This document shows positions 57,352 through 64,000 of a DNA stretch of 64,000 nucleotides, piece by piece. This DNA comes from an uncultured Blautia sp. (GTDB lineage: Bacteria; Bacillota; Clostridia; Lachnospirales; Lachnospiraceae): NCBI RefSeq assembly GCF_934371575.1, contig NZ_CAKRNY010000008.1, forward strand, positions 1-64,000, written 5' to 3'. Positions within the stretch are counted from its first letter, which is position 1. Each line of letters starts with the position of its first letter. The translations under genes and the position numbers were made by a program. The notes under the pieces were generated by a model that saw only the letters and a list, made by a program, of their open reading frames with translations, was not told where the DNA came from and did not search any database.

Positions 57352-58842
57352 TTATTTCTTCCACATCCCGGCTACAAGCACCGTCATGTCGTCTCTGGCA
57401 CAGTAATCGCTGTATCCCAGCACCCTCTCCAGAATTCCCCGACTCATCTCCTTTGGAGTCTCCTCATGAATATCCATGATGATCTCCTTCATGGTCTCCT
57501 CTTCACGCATAGCGGGCAATGCATCCAGAACACCGTCCGTCATCATGATCAGATAATCGCCGTGATACAGTTTTCTGGAAGAAGTCTCAAAATCAACCTG
57601 CTGCATCAGTCCTGCAGCCAGACTCTCCGAAGAAATTGCTTCCACCCAGTGATCACGCTTAATAAAGGTAGCTGATGCTCCTGCTTTCAGGAAATTACAG
57701 ATCCCTGTATATAAATCTACGGCACAGATATCAACTGTAGAAAACTTTCCATCCTGCCCTTTCATTACAAGGGCTGAATTTACCATTTTTGCCGCTGTCT
57801 CCTGGGAAAAACCGGATTCCAGGAACTGTTCCAGAAGTTCTACCACTTCCTCGCTCTCCCTGCAGGCTTCCACTCCGGATCCCATTCCGTCTGAAAGACA
57901 CATCACAAAGCGCCCGGCATCCTCCTGGCGGCAGATATAATTATCCCCTGAAACCTTTTCCTGCTCTTTTGTCAGCTTGGCAACTCCATAAAGGATCTGA
58001 TAGCTTACATCCTCAACAAAGTGAACAGTGTGATATTCTCCGTTTACAATTCTTCTCCCTCCTCCGGCAGCTGCCATAGGAGTCCCAAATTCCTGCGAAA
58101 GAAGCTGGGCTACTTCATTTACCGAAATACACTGTCCGCTTCTTGCACGCATGGTAAGAAAAATCTGACGTCGGCCTTCAACCTTGTCCATCACCCATAT
58201 CTGCTTCACAATTATATGACGCTTTCCCAGAAGCTTCTGCAATTCATTCACAAGCGGCTGGTCTGCAGGCGAAATATCATACAGATCTTCCGCAACCATA
58301 TCTATGATTTTTGACATTTCCTGAAGCTGCTGAGCCACAGCAAGGCGGCTCTCAATCATACGGTTATCAAAAAGAAGCTGCTGGCGTTCCCGCATATATG
58401 CGTTTCCAAGAGCTTCATAATACTGAGAAAAACGACTGCATATACTCATCCAGCCGCTTTTTGTCTCCTGTATTTTTTCCGGATTTCCTTCTTCCATGGA
58501 ACGAATCATTTCCTCGCTTCCCCTGTACGTATCCCGTGACTGGGCTCCCCAGCATATTTCCCGCTGATAACAGCGGCTGCAGATCTCATCGCTGGTTTCC
58601 CGTATAATGCTTTCCACCTGACCGCTGCTCAGATAATCCTTCCTGTAAGGCAATCCGTAAAAACTGTCTGCTAATTTTCGAAAAGACGCCGCATATCGTT
58701 CAACCTTCTCCTTCTGGGGATTTTTTTCTTCGGTCAGCTGTTCTGCCTTAAGGAAGCTTCTTCCCCTGAAAAAAGTTTTTGCCATGTCCCGCACCACCAG
58801 CAGTACACTGATCACGAGCATGGCAATTATCCATTCCTGCAT
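57352..58842 (-). CDS. spoIIE: SpoIIE-type serine phosphatase, short form
   Basis: 496 residues from ATG at 58842 (MQEWIIAMLVISVLLVV). Only one membrane span is seen (4-18) instead of the ten of Bacillus SpoIIE. A cytoplasmic coiled-coil/regulatory region with a cysteine cluster (EICSRCYQREICWG) precedes the PP2C/SpoIIE phosphatase: 'CLSDGMGSGVEACRESEEVVELLEQFL' and 'DYLIMMTDGVLDALPAM', with the metal-binding aspartates. It would dephosphorylate SpoIIAA to activate sigma-F in the forespore. The gene order spoIIE-tilS-hpt-ftsH is as in Bacillus, so I use the symbol despite the missing membrane domain. Confidence 0.88.
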   Translation of the reverse strand: MQEWIIAMLVISVLLVVRDMAKTFFRGRSFLKAEQLTEEKNPQKEKVERYAASFRKLADSFYGLPYRKDYLSSGQVESIIRETSDEICSRCYQREICWGAQSRDTYRGSEEMIRSMEEGNPEKIQETKSGWMSICSRFSQYYEALGNAYMRERQQLLFDNRMIESRLAVAQQLQEMSKIIDMVAEDLYDISPADQPLVNELQKLLGKRHIIVKQIWVMDKVEGRRQIFLTMRARSGQCISVNEVAQLLSQEFGTPMAAAGGGRRIVNGEYHTVHFVEDVSYQILYGVAKLTKEQEKVSGDNYICRQEDAGRFVMCLSDGMGSGVEACRESEEVVELLEQFLESGFSQETAAKMVNSALVMKGQDGKFSTVDICAVDLYTGICNFLKAGASATFIKRDHWVEAISSESLAAGLMQQVDFETSSRKLYHGDYLIMMTDGVLDALPAMREEETMKEIIMDIHEETPKEMSRGILERVLGYSDYCARDDMTVLVAGMWKK

Positions 58843-58908
58843 ATTCTCCCCTCCCCTGTACAGCCTTATGGAGCTGCTGTTCCTAACCTGCTGCAGCACC
58901 TTATGCCT

Positions 58909-58941
58909 ATTATAGGGGACAGATATCAAAATATATGTCAA
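58909..58941 (-). promoter_or_regulatory. spoIIE promoter with 21-bp spacer and Spo0A-box-like sequences
   Basis: -35 TTGACA (58936-58941) and -10 TATAAT (58909-58914) on the minus strand, separated by exactly 21 bp. TGTCAAA (0A-box-like, one mismatch to TGTCGAA) overlaps the -35 and CGGCGAA lies just upstream. Bacillus spoIIE and spoIIG are known to have 21-22 bp spacers activated by phosphorylated Spo0A. Confidence 0.75.
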
Positions 58942-58991
58942 ACGACGGCGAATACTAAAAAAAATATATCGTCAGAAACTTCCAATCTTCG

Positions 58992-59306
58992 TTACTTCTC
59001 TTCCTGGAAAATAATCTCATTCTCCTTCACAAGCCCCAGCTTCTCCCTGGCAGCTTCCTCTGCATACTCATCCGTAAGCATATATTCCTTCAGGTCCTCA
59101 ATCTCCTGGGTACGAGCCTGCTCATCCTCAATCTGCTGACTTAATGCCTCCGCCCTGGTCTCATAACCGGCGAGAACTTCCTTAAGATCCCGGCTCTGTA
59201 CCATAAGGAACAGCATAAGCACTAAAACGATCAGAGAAATGCCGAACATTCCCAGATGGTTATACCCTATTGTCTTTTTTCTTCGCTTTTTCCCTGATTT
59301 TCCCAA
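58992..59306 (-). CDS. divIC: Septum formation initiator DivIC/FtsL
   Basis: 104 residues: basic N-terminus (MGKSGKKRRKKTIGYNHLGM), one membrane span (FGISLIVLVLMLFLMVQS), a coiled coil ('ETRAEALSQQIEDEQARTQEIEDLK') and an acidic 'ARKLGLVKENEIIF-like' end. This is the DivIC pattern and lies between yabQ and spoIIE as in Bacillus. It overlaps yabQ by 47 bp. Component of the divisome. Confidence 0.9.
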   Translation of the reverse strand: MGKSGKKRRKKTIGYNHLGMFGISLIVLVLMLFLMVQSRDLKEVLAGYETRAEALSQQIEDEQARTQEIEDLKEYMLTDEYAEEAAREKLGLVKENEIIFQEEK

Positions 59307-59763
59307 ATTTCCAGCCTCTTCTCATCTGCAAATAATTTCTGGTACTATTTTTGTACTGATTTGCAGATTGTCTAACCAAAATTCTACAACGTTTACCACA
59401 AAATAGCAACCGATTTATATATTTTTTTGAAATTTTTTTTATAAATCTGACAGGACTTTCCAGAATTATGTAACAAATCTTTTCCAATATCGGTTTTATT
59501 GTCAGATATGTAAGAAATGCCCCTGTTCCAATTCCCCAAAACAGATAATTCCGCAAAATCCCCTGATTTATCTGATAGACTCTGGCAAAAAACAGCATGC
59601 CTGCTGCAATCCAGAAAAAAATGTCAAATACTCCACCCTTCGCCGGATCAGCAAAAAGCATCCGTCTTATTACACAAATCAGAGTATAACCAATCACCAG
59701 TCCCGCGCCGCTTAACATGAACTGGGCAAAAAGCCGGATTTCATTCTGAATACAGGTACTCAT
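59260..59763 (-). CDS. yabQ: Spore cortex biosynthesis protein YabQ
   Basis: 167 residues. Start MSTCIQNEIRLFAQFMLSG, then four hydrophobic segments (GLVIGYTLICVIRRM, VFDIFFWIAAGMLFFARV, LFWGIGTGAFLTYLTI and YIILESPVRFI) and a basic C-terminus. The membrane topology and the slot between yabP and divIC identify YabQ, a mother-cell membrane protein needed for cortex formation. It overlaps divIC by 47 bp. Confidence 0.9.
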   Translation of the reverse strand: MSTCIQNEIRLFAQFMLSGAGLVIGYTLICVIRRMLFADPAKGGVFDIFFWIAAGMLFFARVYQINQGILRNYLFWGIGTGAFLTYLTIKPILEKICYIILESPVRFIKKISKKYINRLLFCGKRCRILVRQSANQYKNSTRNYLQMRRGWKFGKIREKAKKKDNRV

Positions 59764-59766
59764 GGC

Positions 59767-60048
59767 TTAGCGAAACAGTCTTGCCAGTAATGGTTCTTCT
59801 TTTTTTGGGGAATCTTTCGACAAATAGACAAGAGAATCCACATGTCCGGCAAGAGCAGCTTCTCCTTTTTCCAGATTCAGTCCTTTTACATGAAGCTGAC
59901 TGCCTCTGATCTGCAGTCTTCCCTCAGAGGTCTGAAGAAGAACCTCCTTTTCATCAAAGGAAATCACATCCTTCACCCCTGTAAGAAACGCTTCCTTCCT
60001 GTTATCCAAGGTCAGCTTATGGGAAATGTTTATCGCTTTTTCTTCCAA
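59767..60048 (-). CDS. yabP: Sporulation protein YabP
   Basis: 93 residues, beta-rich: 'HKLTLDNRKEAFLTGVKDVISFDEKEVLLQTSEGRLQIRGSQLHVKGLNLEKGEAALAGHVDSLVY'. This is the YabP family pattern, whose relatives include YqfC. Encoded 3 bp upstream of yabQ on the same strand. It works with YabQ in spore formation; its exact role is unknown. Confidence 0.93.
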   Translation of the reverse strand: MEEKAINISHKLTLDNRKEAFLTGVKDVISFDEKEVLLQTSEGRLQIRGSQLHVKGLNLEKGEAALAGHVDSLVYLSKDSPKKEEPLLARLFR

Positions 60049-60135
60049 ATCCCTCTCTCCCGAATATGTGGGTTCACAAATAATCTATGAAATTTATCGT
60101 CTTTTTAGAACTTACAGAAGTATCCGAGAACCAGC

Positions 60136-60375
60136 TTAAATATACCTGTAAAGATTCTCCACTTCCTCTTTCTTCACAGTTTCCTTCACATCCAGAACTT
60201 CTACCTTCACATTGCGGCTTCCAAACTGGATTTCAATGGTATCACCCATCTTCACCTGTACAGATGCCTTGGCCGGCTTGTCATTTACCAGCACTCTTCC
60301 TGCATCGCAAGCTTCGTTGGCTACGGTTCTTCTTTTGATCAGACGGGATACCTTCAAAAATTTATCTAATCTCAT
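60136..60375 (-). CDS. rqcP: S4-domain RNA-binding protein RqcP
   Basis: 79 residues, a single S4 domain: 'MRLDKFLKVSRLIKRRTVANEACDAGRVLVNDKPAKASVQVKMGDTIEIQFG' with the basic patch (KRR) that binds RNA. In Bacillus the same gene (yabO/rqcP) lies next to yabP and works in ribosome-associated quality control, adding C-terminal alanine tails with RqcH. Length is normal. Same operon, upstream of yabP. Confidence 0.93.
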   Translation of the reverse strand: MRLDKFLKVSRLIKRRTVANEACDAGRVLVNDKPAKASVQVKMGDTIEIQFGSRNVKVEVLDVKETVKKEEVENLYRYI

Positions 60376-60407
60376 AATTATCTCCTGAAAAATACTGCCT
60401 GTGTATA

Positions 60408-60438
60408 ATAAAAGGAGGAACCCAAAAAAGTTCCTCCT
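60408..60438 (-). terminator. Terminator of the hup gene
   Basis: AGGAGGAAC (60413-60421) and GTTCCTCCT (60430-60438) form a 9-bp stem, followed on the minus strand by TTTATTAT. Lies just past the hup stop and before rqcP. Confidence 0.8.
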
Positions 60439-60454
60439 GGCAAAAGCCTCACTA

Positions 60455-60730
60455 TTATGCGTTTACCATATCTTTTAAAGCTTTACCAGCTTTAAATTTC
60501 GGAGCCTTGGAAGCTTCGATCTTCATAGTCTCACCAGTCTGAGGATTTCTTCCTTCTCTGGCAGCTCTCTCGCTGACTTCAAATGTACCAAAGCCAACTA
60601 ACTGAACTTTCTCGCCTTTTTTTAATTCTTCTGATACAACGTCGATGAATGATTTTAAAACAGCTTCAACGTCCTTTTTGGACAGATTGGTTTCTTTCGC
60701 CATAGCTGCTACTAATTCAGTCTTATTCAT
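60455..60730 (-). CDS. hup: DNA-binding protein HU
   Basis: 91 residues, the normal HU length. 'MNKTELVAAMAKETNLSKKDVEAVLKSFIDVV', 'KVQLVGFGTFEVSERAAREGRNPQTGE' and 'PKFKAGKALKDMVN' are the HU signatures, the second being the DNA-binding arm with GRNPQTG. GGAGGAAACACC before the ATG, consensus promoter upstream and terminator downstream, in line with an abundant nucleoid protein. Confidence 0.97.
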   Translation of the reverse strand: MNKTELVAAMAKETNLSKKDVEAVLKSFIDVVSEELKKGEKVQLVGFGTFEVSERAAREGRNPQTGETMKIEASKAPKFKAGKALKDMVNA

Positions 60731-60762
60731 GGTGTTTCCTCCTCTAAAGATTCTTCTATCTA

Positions 60763-60791
60763 TATATATACCTTTTGCCCTGTATTGTCAA
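60763..60791 (-). promoter_or_regulatory. Promoter of hup
   Basis: TTGACA (60786-60791), 17-bp spacer, TATATA (60763-60768) on the minus strand, 30 bp before the hup start codon. Confidence 0.8.
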
Positions 60792-60801
60792 GGTTTTTGC
60801 G

Positions 60802-61785
60802 TCAGAAAGGGTATTTTCCAAAGCATTTTTCCGGGAAATTCCCCCATATTTCCATCTGTCTGATCACTTTCTCCAGCTTTTCCGTATTCTTCCCGGAAAT
60901 CCATGTTTTTCTGTGAGAAAAGTAATAATTTGCCAGTTTCCAGTACTTTTCCGGATAGGTAAAACGGATCTTCAGGTTTTCCCATTCTTCCGGAGAAATT
61001 GGATGTATTTTGTGGTACTGTTCCAGCATCTTTAAAGCAAGTGAAACATCCCAGTTATATTTTTCCAGTATTTTTCTCATAAAGCAATACAGATCACTGA
61101 TCTGGATATCAAACACAAAGTGGTTGAAATTTGTCACTGCCGCCTGATTTCTGCCCAGAAGAACATTGTGCTGATTATATTCCCCATGACATATTGCCCC
61201 TTCTTTTTTTGCCTTATCACGCAGCTTTTCATAATCAGACTGCAGCAGCATTTCCACAGCTTTTTCCCCTTTTTCCAGAAACCATTGCACACTTCCAAGA
61301 AATTCCTTTTCGAATTTTGCATCAGTTCCTTTTCCACGGATGAATTTTCTGATTTTCCTAAGTTCCCTGTTATGTCTTTCATATTCCTCTGTAAGCGGGC
61401 GTACCATATAAGCAACCTCCACAGGCATTTTCATAGACTTATGTATCTTCGCCAGAAGCTGCACACTTTTAAAAATATCTTCCCTGGATTTGGTATCACA
61501 TTCATGCCCTTCGTACCAGGCTTGAAGAGTATATGGAATACCATCCTTATCCCTGGCGATCAGAGAACCTGCCTGATTTTCCAGAAATTCATCCACCAGA
61601 CAGCCTTCCTCAGATAACTTTTTCAATAATTCCTGCTGAAAAAGAAGTTTTTTCTCTGAGCCGTGAAATTCTCTGAGAATAAGAATTTTCTGCTCTGTAT
61701 GGCATACCAGTGCCCCTCGCGTTCTGAATGAAGCTGTCGATTCCAATCCATACTGCGGCAGGATGCTAAGACCATAATCATACAA
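60802..61785 (-). CDS. CotS-like spore coat kinase-fold protein
   Basis: 327 residues with a TTG start at 61785 (next internal Met is far). The aminoglycoside-phosphotransferase/CotS fold is suggested by 'GIPYTLQAWYEGHECDTKSREDIFKSVQLLAKIHKSM', the Brenner-type 'AICHGEYNQHNVLLG' (Glu replacing the usual Asp of HGD) and 'NFNHFVFDIQISDLYCFMRKIL', where the metal-binding DxD is missing (FDIQ). So it probably lacks kinase activity, like CotS. The G-run of an upstream terminator hairpin is the only candidate Shine-Dalgarno. Flanked by hup and cca. Confidence 0.8.
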   Translation of the reverse strand: MYDYGLSILPQYGLESTASFRTRGALVCHTEQKILILREFHGSEKKLLFQQELLKKLSEEGCLVDEFLENQAGSLIARDKDGIPYTLQAWYEGHECDTKSREDIFKSVQLLAKIHKSMKMPVEVAYMVRPLTEEYERHNRELRKIRKFIRGKGTDAKFEKEFLGSVQWFLEKGEKAVEMLLQSDYEKLRDKAKKEGAICHGEYNQHNVLLGRNQAAVTNFNHFVFDIQISDLYCFMRKILEKYNWDVSLALKMLEQYHKIHPISPEEWENLKIRFTYPEKYWKLANYYFSHRKTWISGKNTEKLEKVIRQMEIWGNFPEKCFGKYPF

Positions 61786-61853
61786 TAAAAATCCCCCCGT
61801 TACTCATAAAACAAAGGACTTCAGATACCTTCTATCTTATGAACAGGGGGGAT
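61786..61853 (-). terminator. Terminator of cca, with SD of the cotS-like gene in its 3' arm
   Basis: ATCCCCCC and GGGGGGAT plus the neighbouring TTATGA/TCATAA stem (61837-61853 with 61791-61809) enclose a 27-nt loop, followed by TTTTATTG. The GGGGGG in the 3' arm is 5 nt before the TTG start of the cotS-like gene. Confidence 0.75.
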
Positions 61854-61861
61854 ATGTTATT

Positions 61862-63190
61862 CTAATCTTCCGTAAATGCCATTGAAAGAAGCTTTTCTTT
61901 CTCATTTAATTCCGGATTTTCCAAAACCGCATCAAGTAACCTGTGGAGAACATTTCCCATCTCTTTTCCAGGCTTCATTCCAGCTGCGATCAGATCACTT
62001 CCTGTGACCGCAAGCCCCTTCATGGAAACGCACTCTCCTTTTTTCACAATTTCTTCCCAGGTTTTCCTTACACCTGTCTGACGGGCAATTTTTTCTTCCC
62101 CGCGATAATCGCTTTTCGCCATGTTATCCGCCCACTGAACCTCCATCCACATAGGAAAAAGATCTTCTCCGATCACATTTACGGCTTTGCGTACATCAGC
62201 AGGTGCCGGAGTGGGGCGCAGATCATGCCAGCGGACCAGCCGGGTTACCTTTGCGATTGTATCATTATCAAATTTCAGACGGCGTAAAATTGTTTTCGCC
62301 ATTTTTTCGCCTTCAAGAGCATGTGTCTTAAAATGGTCTCTTCCATTTTCGTCTGTTTTTCGCACAACAGGCTTGGCAATGTCATGAAGAAGCATGGTAA
62401 GGCGCAGCACTTTATCCTCTCTCACACATAAGAGGCTGTGAAGAATGTGTTCACCCACAGTATAACAATGATGGGGCGTATTCTGAGGAGTCTCCATACA
62501 GCGGTCAAATTCCGGCAAAAACTCCTTTGTTACCCCCGCCTCATAAGCAATCCGAAGATAATCCGGATGAGGTGATACCAGAAGTTTCACAAGCTCCACC
62601 TGGATTCGTTCCGCACTCACATGCTTTAAATTAGGTGCCAACACCAAAAGAGCTTTTCTGGTTTCTTTTTCCAGAGAAAAACCAAGCTGGGCGGAAAAAC
62701 GGACAGCGCGCATGATCCTAAGAGCATCCTCTGTAAAACGCTCCAGTGGATCACCTACACAACGGATTACTTTGTTTTCCAGATCTTTTTGTCCCTCAAA
62801 AAGATCCACAAGACCTTTTCTGGAATTATAGGCCATGGCATTGATGGTAAAATCGCGACGCTTCAGATCTTCCTCAAGACTTGCTGTAAAGCTTACCTCT
62901 TTTGGATGACGGCCATCTTCATACTCACCATCCACCCGATAAGTCGTAACCTCGAAGCCATCCTTATCCAGCAGTACCGTTACCGTTCCATGAGCAATTC
63001 CCGTATCTACAGTCCGTCGAAACAGAGCTTTCACCTGCTCCGGTTTTGCAGAGGTGGTGATATCCCAGTCATTTGGCTTTCTCCCAAGAAGCGCGTCCCG
63101 GACACAGCCGCCTACTGCGTAGGCCTCAAAGCCTGCGTCTTCCAGAGTATTTATAATTATTTCAACTTTTTGGGGAATTTCAAATATCAT
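61862..63190 (-). CDS. cca: CCA tRNA nucleotidyltransferase
   Basis: 442 residues from ATG at 63190 (MIFEIPQKVEIIINTL), after GGGGCAGGTG; a GTG three codons earlier is possible. Class II CCA-adding features: 'AYAVGGCVRDALLGRKPNDWDITTSAKPEQV' with the catalytic DxD (DWD), 'RRDFTINAMAYNSRKGLVDLFEGQKDLENKVIRCVG', 'ERFTEDALRIMRAVRFSAQLGF', and 'RIQVEL'. A C-terminal HD domain is present ('LTMLLHDIAKP', 'VRWHDLRPTP'). Builds and repairs the 3' CCA of tRNAs, which in this window's tRNA-like element is not encoded. Confidence 0.96.
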   Translation of the reverse strand: MIFEIPQKVEIIINTLEDAGFEAYAVGGCVRDALLGRKPNDWDITTSAKPEQVKALFRRTVDTGIAHGTVTVLLDKDGFEVTTYRVDGEYEDGRHPKEVSFTASLEEDLKRRDFTINAMAYNSRKGLVDLFEGQKDLENKVIRCVGDPLERFTEDALRIMRAVRFSAQLGFSLEKETRKALLVLAPNLKHVSAERIQVELVKLLVSPHPDYLRIAYEAGVTKEFLPEFDRCMETPQNTPHHCYTVGEHILHSLLCVREDKVLRLTMLLHDIAKPVVRKTDENGRDHFKTHALEGEKMAKTILRRLKFDNDTIAKVTRLVRWHDLRPTPAPADVRKAVNVIGEDLFPMWMEVQWADNMAKSDYRGEEKIARQTGVRKTWEEIVKKGECVSMKGLAVTGSDLIAAGMKPGKEMGNVLHRLLDAVLENPELNEKEKLLSMAFTED

Positions 63191-63229
63191 GACTATCACC
63201 TGCCCCTCTTCTGCCCAAAGCTGTAATCT

Positions 63230-64000
63230 TTAATAAGCTCGTCCCCAATATACCATCTTCTTCGCCGGTTTACCGCAGCATACACATACATCACTTAAAT
63301 GTTCCTGCTCAAATGGCATACATCTTGAGGTTGCCTGAACATCTTCCTTGATTTTATCTTCGCACTCACGATTACCACACCACATAGCCTTTACAAAACC
63401 AGGTTTTGTATTGATGGTTTCCTTGAATTCATCGTAATTTGTTGCCACATAAGTGTGCGCTTCTCTGTGAGCTCTTGCGCGCTCCAGCATTTCCTTCTGC
63501 ATGGTGTCCAGAATTTCCTGAACTTTAACTGCAAGCTCTTCAAACTTCACAATATATTTCTCTCTGGTATCTCTTCTGCAGATAACAGCCTGTCCGTTTT
63601 CGATATCCTTCGGACCACACTCAATTCTTACAGGAATACCGCGCATTTCCTGCTCAGCAAATTTGAATCCCGGACTCTTGTCTGTAACATCAGCTTTCAC
63701 GCGGATGCCAGCTGCCTTCAAAATCTGTGTAAGCTCATCAGCTTTCTCCAGAACACCTTCTTTTCTCTGCTGGATCGGGATCACAACTGCCTGAACCGGA
63801 GCAATTCTTGGAGGAAGAACAAGTCCGCTGTTATCTCCATGTACCATGATCAGAGCTCCGATCATACGGGTGGTCATTCCCCATGATGTCTGATGTACGT
63901 ACTGAAGCTGATTATTCTTATCAGTATACTGGATGCCAAATGCTCTTGCAAATCCGTCTCCAAAGTTATGGCTGGTTCCGGACTGAAGTGCCTTTCCATC
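63230..64000 (-). CDS. proS: Prolyl-tRNA synthetase, short archaeal/eukaryotic-like type (partial, C-terminal half)
   Basis: 257 codons to the window edge, 5' end outside. '[17 protein letters not shown]' (motif 2-3 region), '[38 protein letters not shown]' (motif 3 and start of the anticodon domain), and a zinc-binding end with '[14 protein letters not shown]...SRC...[18 protein letters not shown]'. This is the short ProRS without editing insertion, as found in many Clostridia. It charges tRNA-Pro. Confidence 0.95.
   Translation of the reverse strand, partial: DGKALQSGTSHNFGDGFARAFGIQYTDKNNQLQYVHQTSWGMTTRMIGALIMVHGDNSGLVLPPRIAPVQAVVIPIQQRKEGVLEKADELTQILKAAGIRVKADVTDKSPGFKFAEQEMRGIPVRIECGPKDIENGQAVICRRDTREKYIVKFEELAVKVQEILDTMQKEMLERARAHREAHTYVATNYDEFKETINTKPGFVKAMWCGNRECEDKIKEDVQATSRCMPFEQEHLSDVCVCCGKPAKKMVYWGRAY

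Overview
The window is a stretch of a low-to-moderate-GC, spore-forming Firmicute chromosome, most likely a Lachnospiraceae-type gut Clostridium. The evidence is the conserved sporulation/translation block hup-rqcP-yabP-yabQ-divIC-spoIIE-tilS-hpt-ftsH, a CotS-like coat kinase, a CUT1 sugar transporter with a YesN/YesM two-component system, and a CotJC-like manganese catalase remnant. No 16S or other diagnostic gene is present, so the family is an inference.

Positions 1 to about 39.8 kb are one siphovirus prophage of A118/TP901-like architecture; its far end lies before position 1. Almost all of it reads on the minus strand. From right to left: integrase and lysogeny (38.3-35.1 kb), early and replication genes (35-22.2 kb), a gene-poor stretch with a tRNA-like fold and a NACHT ATPase (22.2-20 kb), then packaging, capsid, connector and tail genes (19.9 kb to 1). 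The lysis genes and left attachment site are outside. The right end sits inside a cotJC-like gene, which keeps its C-terminal 180 or so codons but has lost its N-terminus. The prophage is therefore placed like the sporulation-gene-interrupting elements (skin in sigK, SP-beta in spsM), where the integrase restores the gene by excision.

The prophage carries several accessory modules with their own signals: a bNACHT-type STAND ATPase flanked by hairpins; a DUF4145 protein and a small wHTH-like protein, both on the plus strand behind two copies of one promoter-operator cassette; a type I toxin-antitoxin locus with a consensus antisense promoter; a NYN-domain nuclease gene preceded by a short structured, terminated RNA; and a minor capsid protein whose C-terminus looks like a polymorphic-toxin tip, followed by a translationally coupled small gene that could be its immunity partner. 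The CI/Cro-like switch has four copies of a GTTTAG-N4-CTAAAC operator.

From 40.4 to 64 kb all genes are chromosomal and on the minus strand: a PflX-like radical SAM protein, a lipoprotein solute-binding protein with a YesM-type kinase and YesN-type regulator, a CUT1 ABC transporter, class II fructose-bisphosphate aldolase, a GH13 amylase, ftsH, hpt, tilS, spoIIE, divIC, yabQ, yabP, rqcP, hup, a cotS-like gene, cca and the 3' part of proS. The spoIIE promoter has the unusual 21-bp spacing and Spo0A-box-like sequence known from Bacillus spoII promoters.
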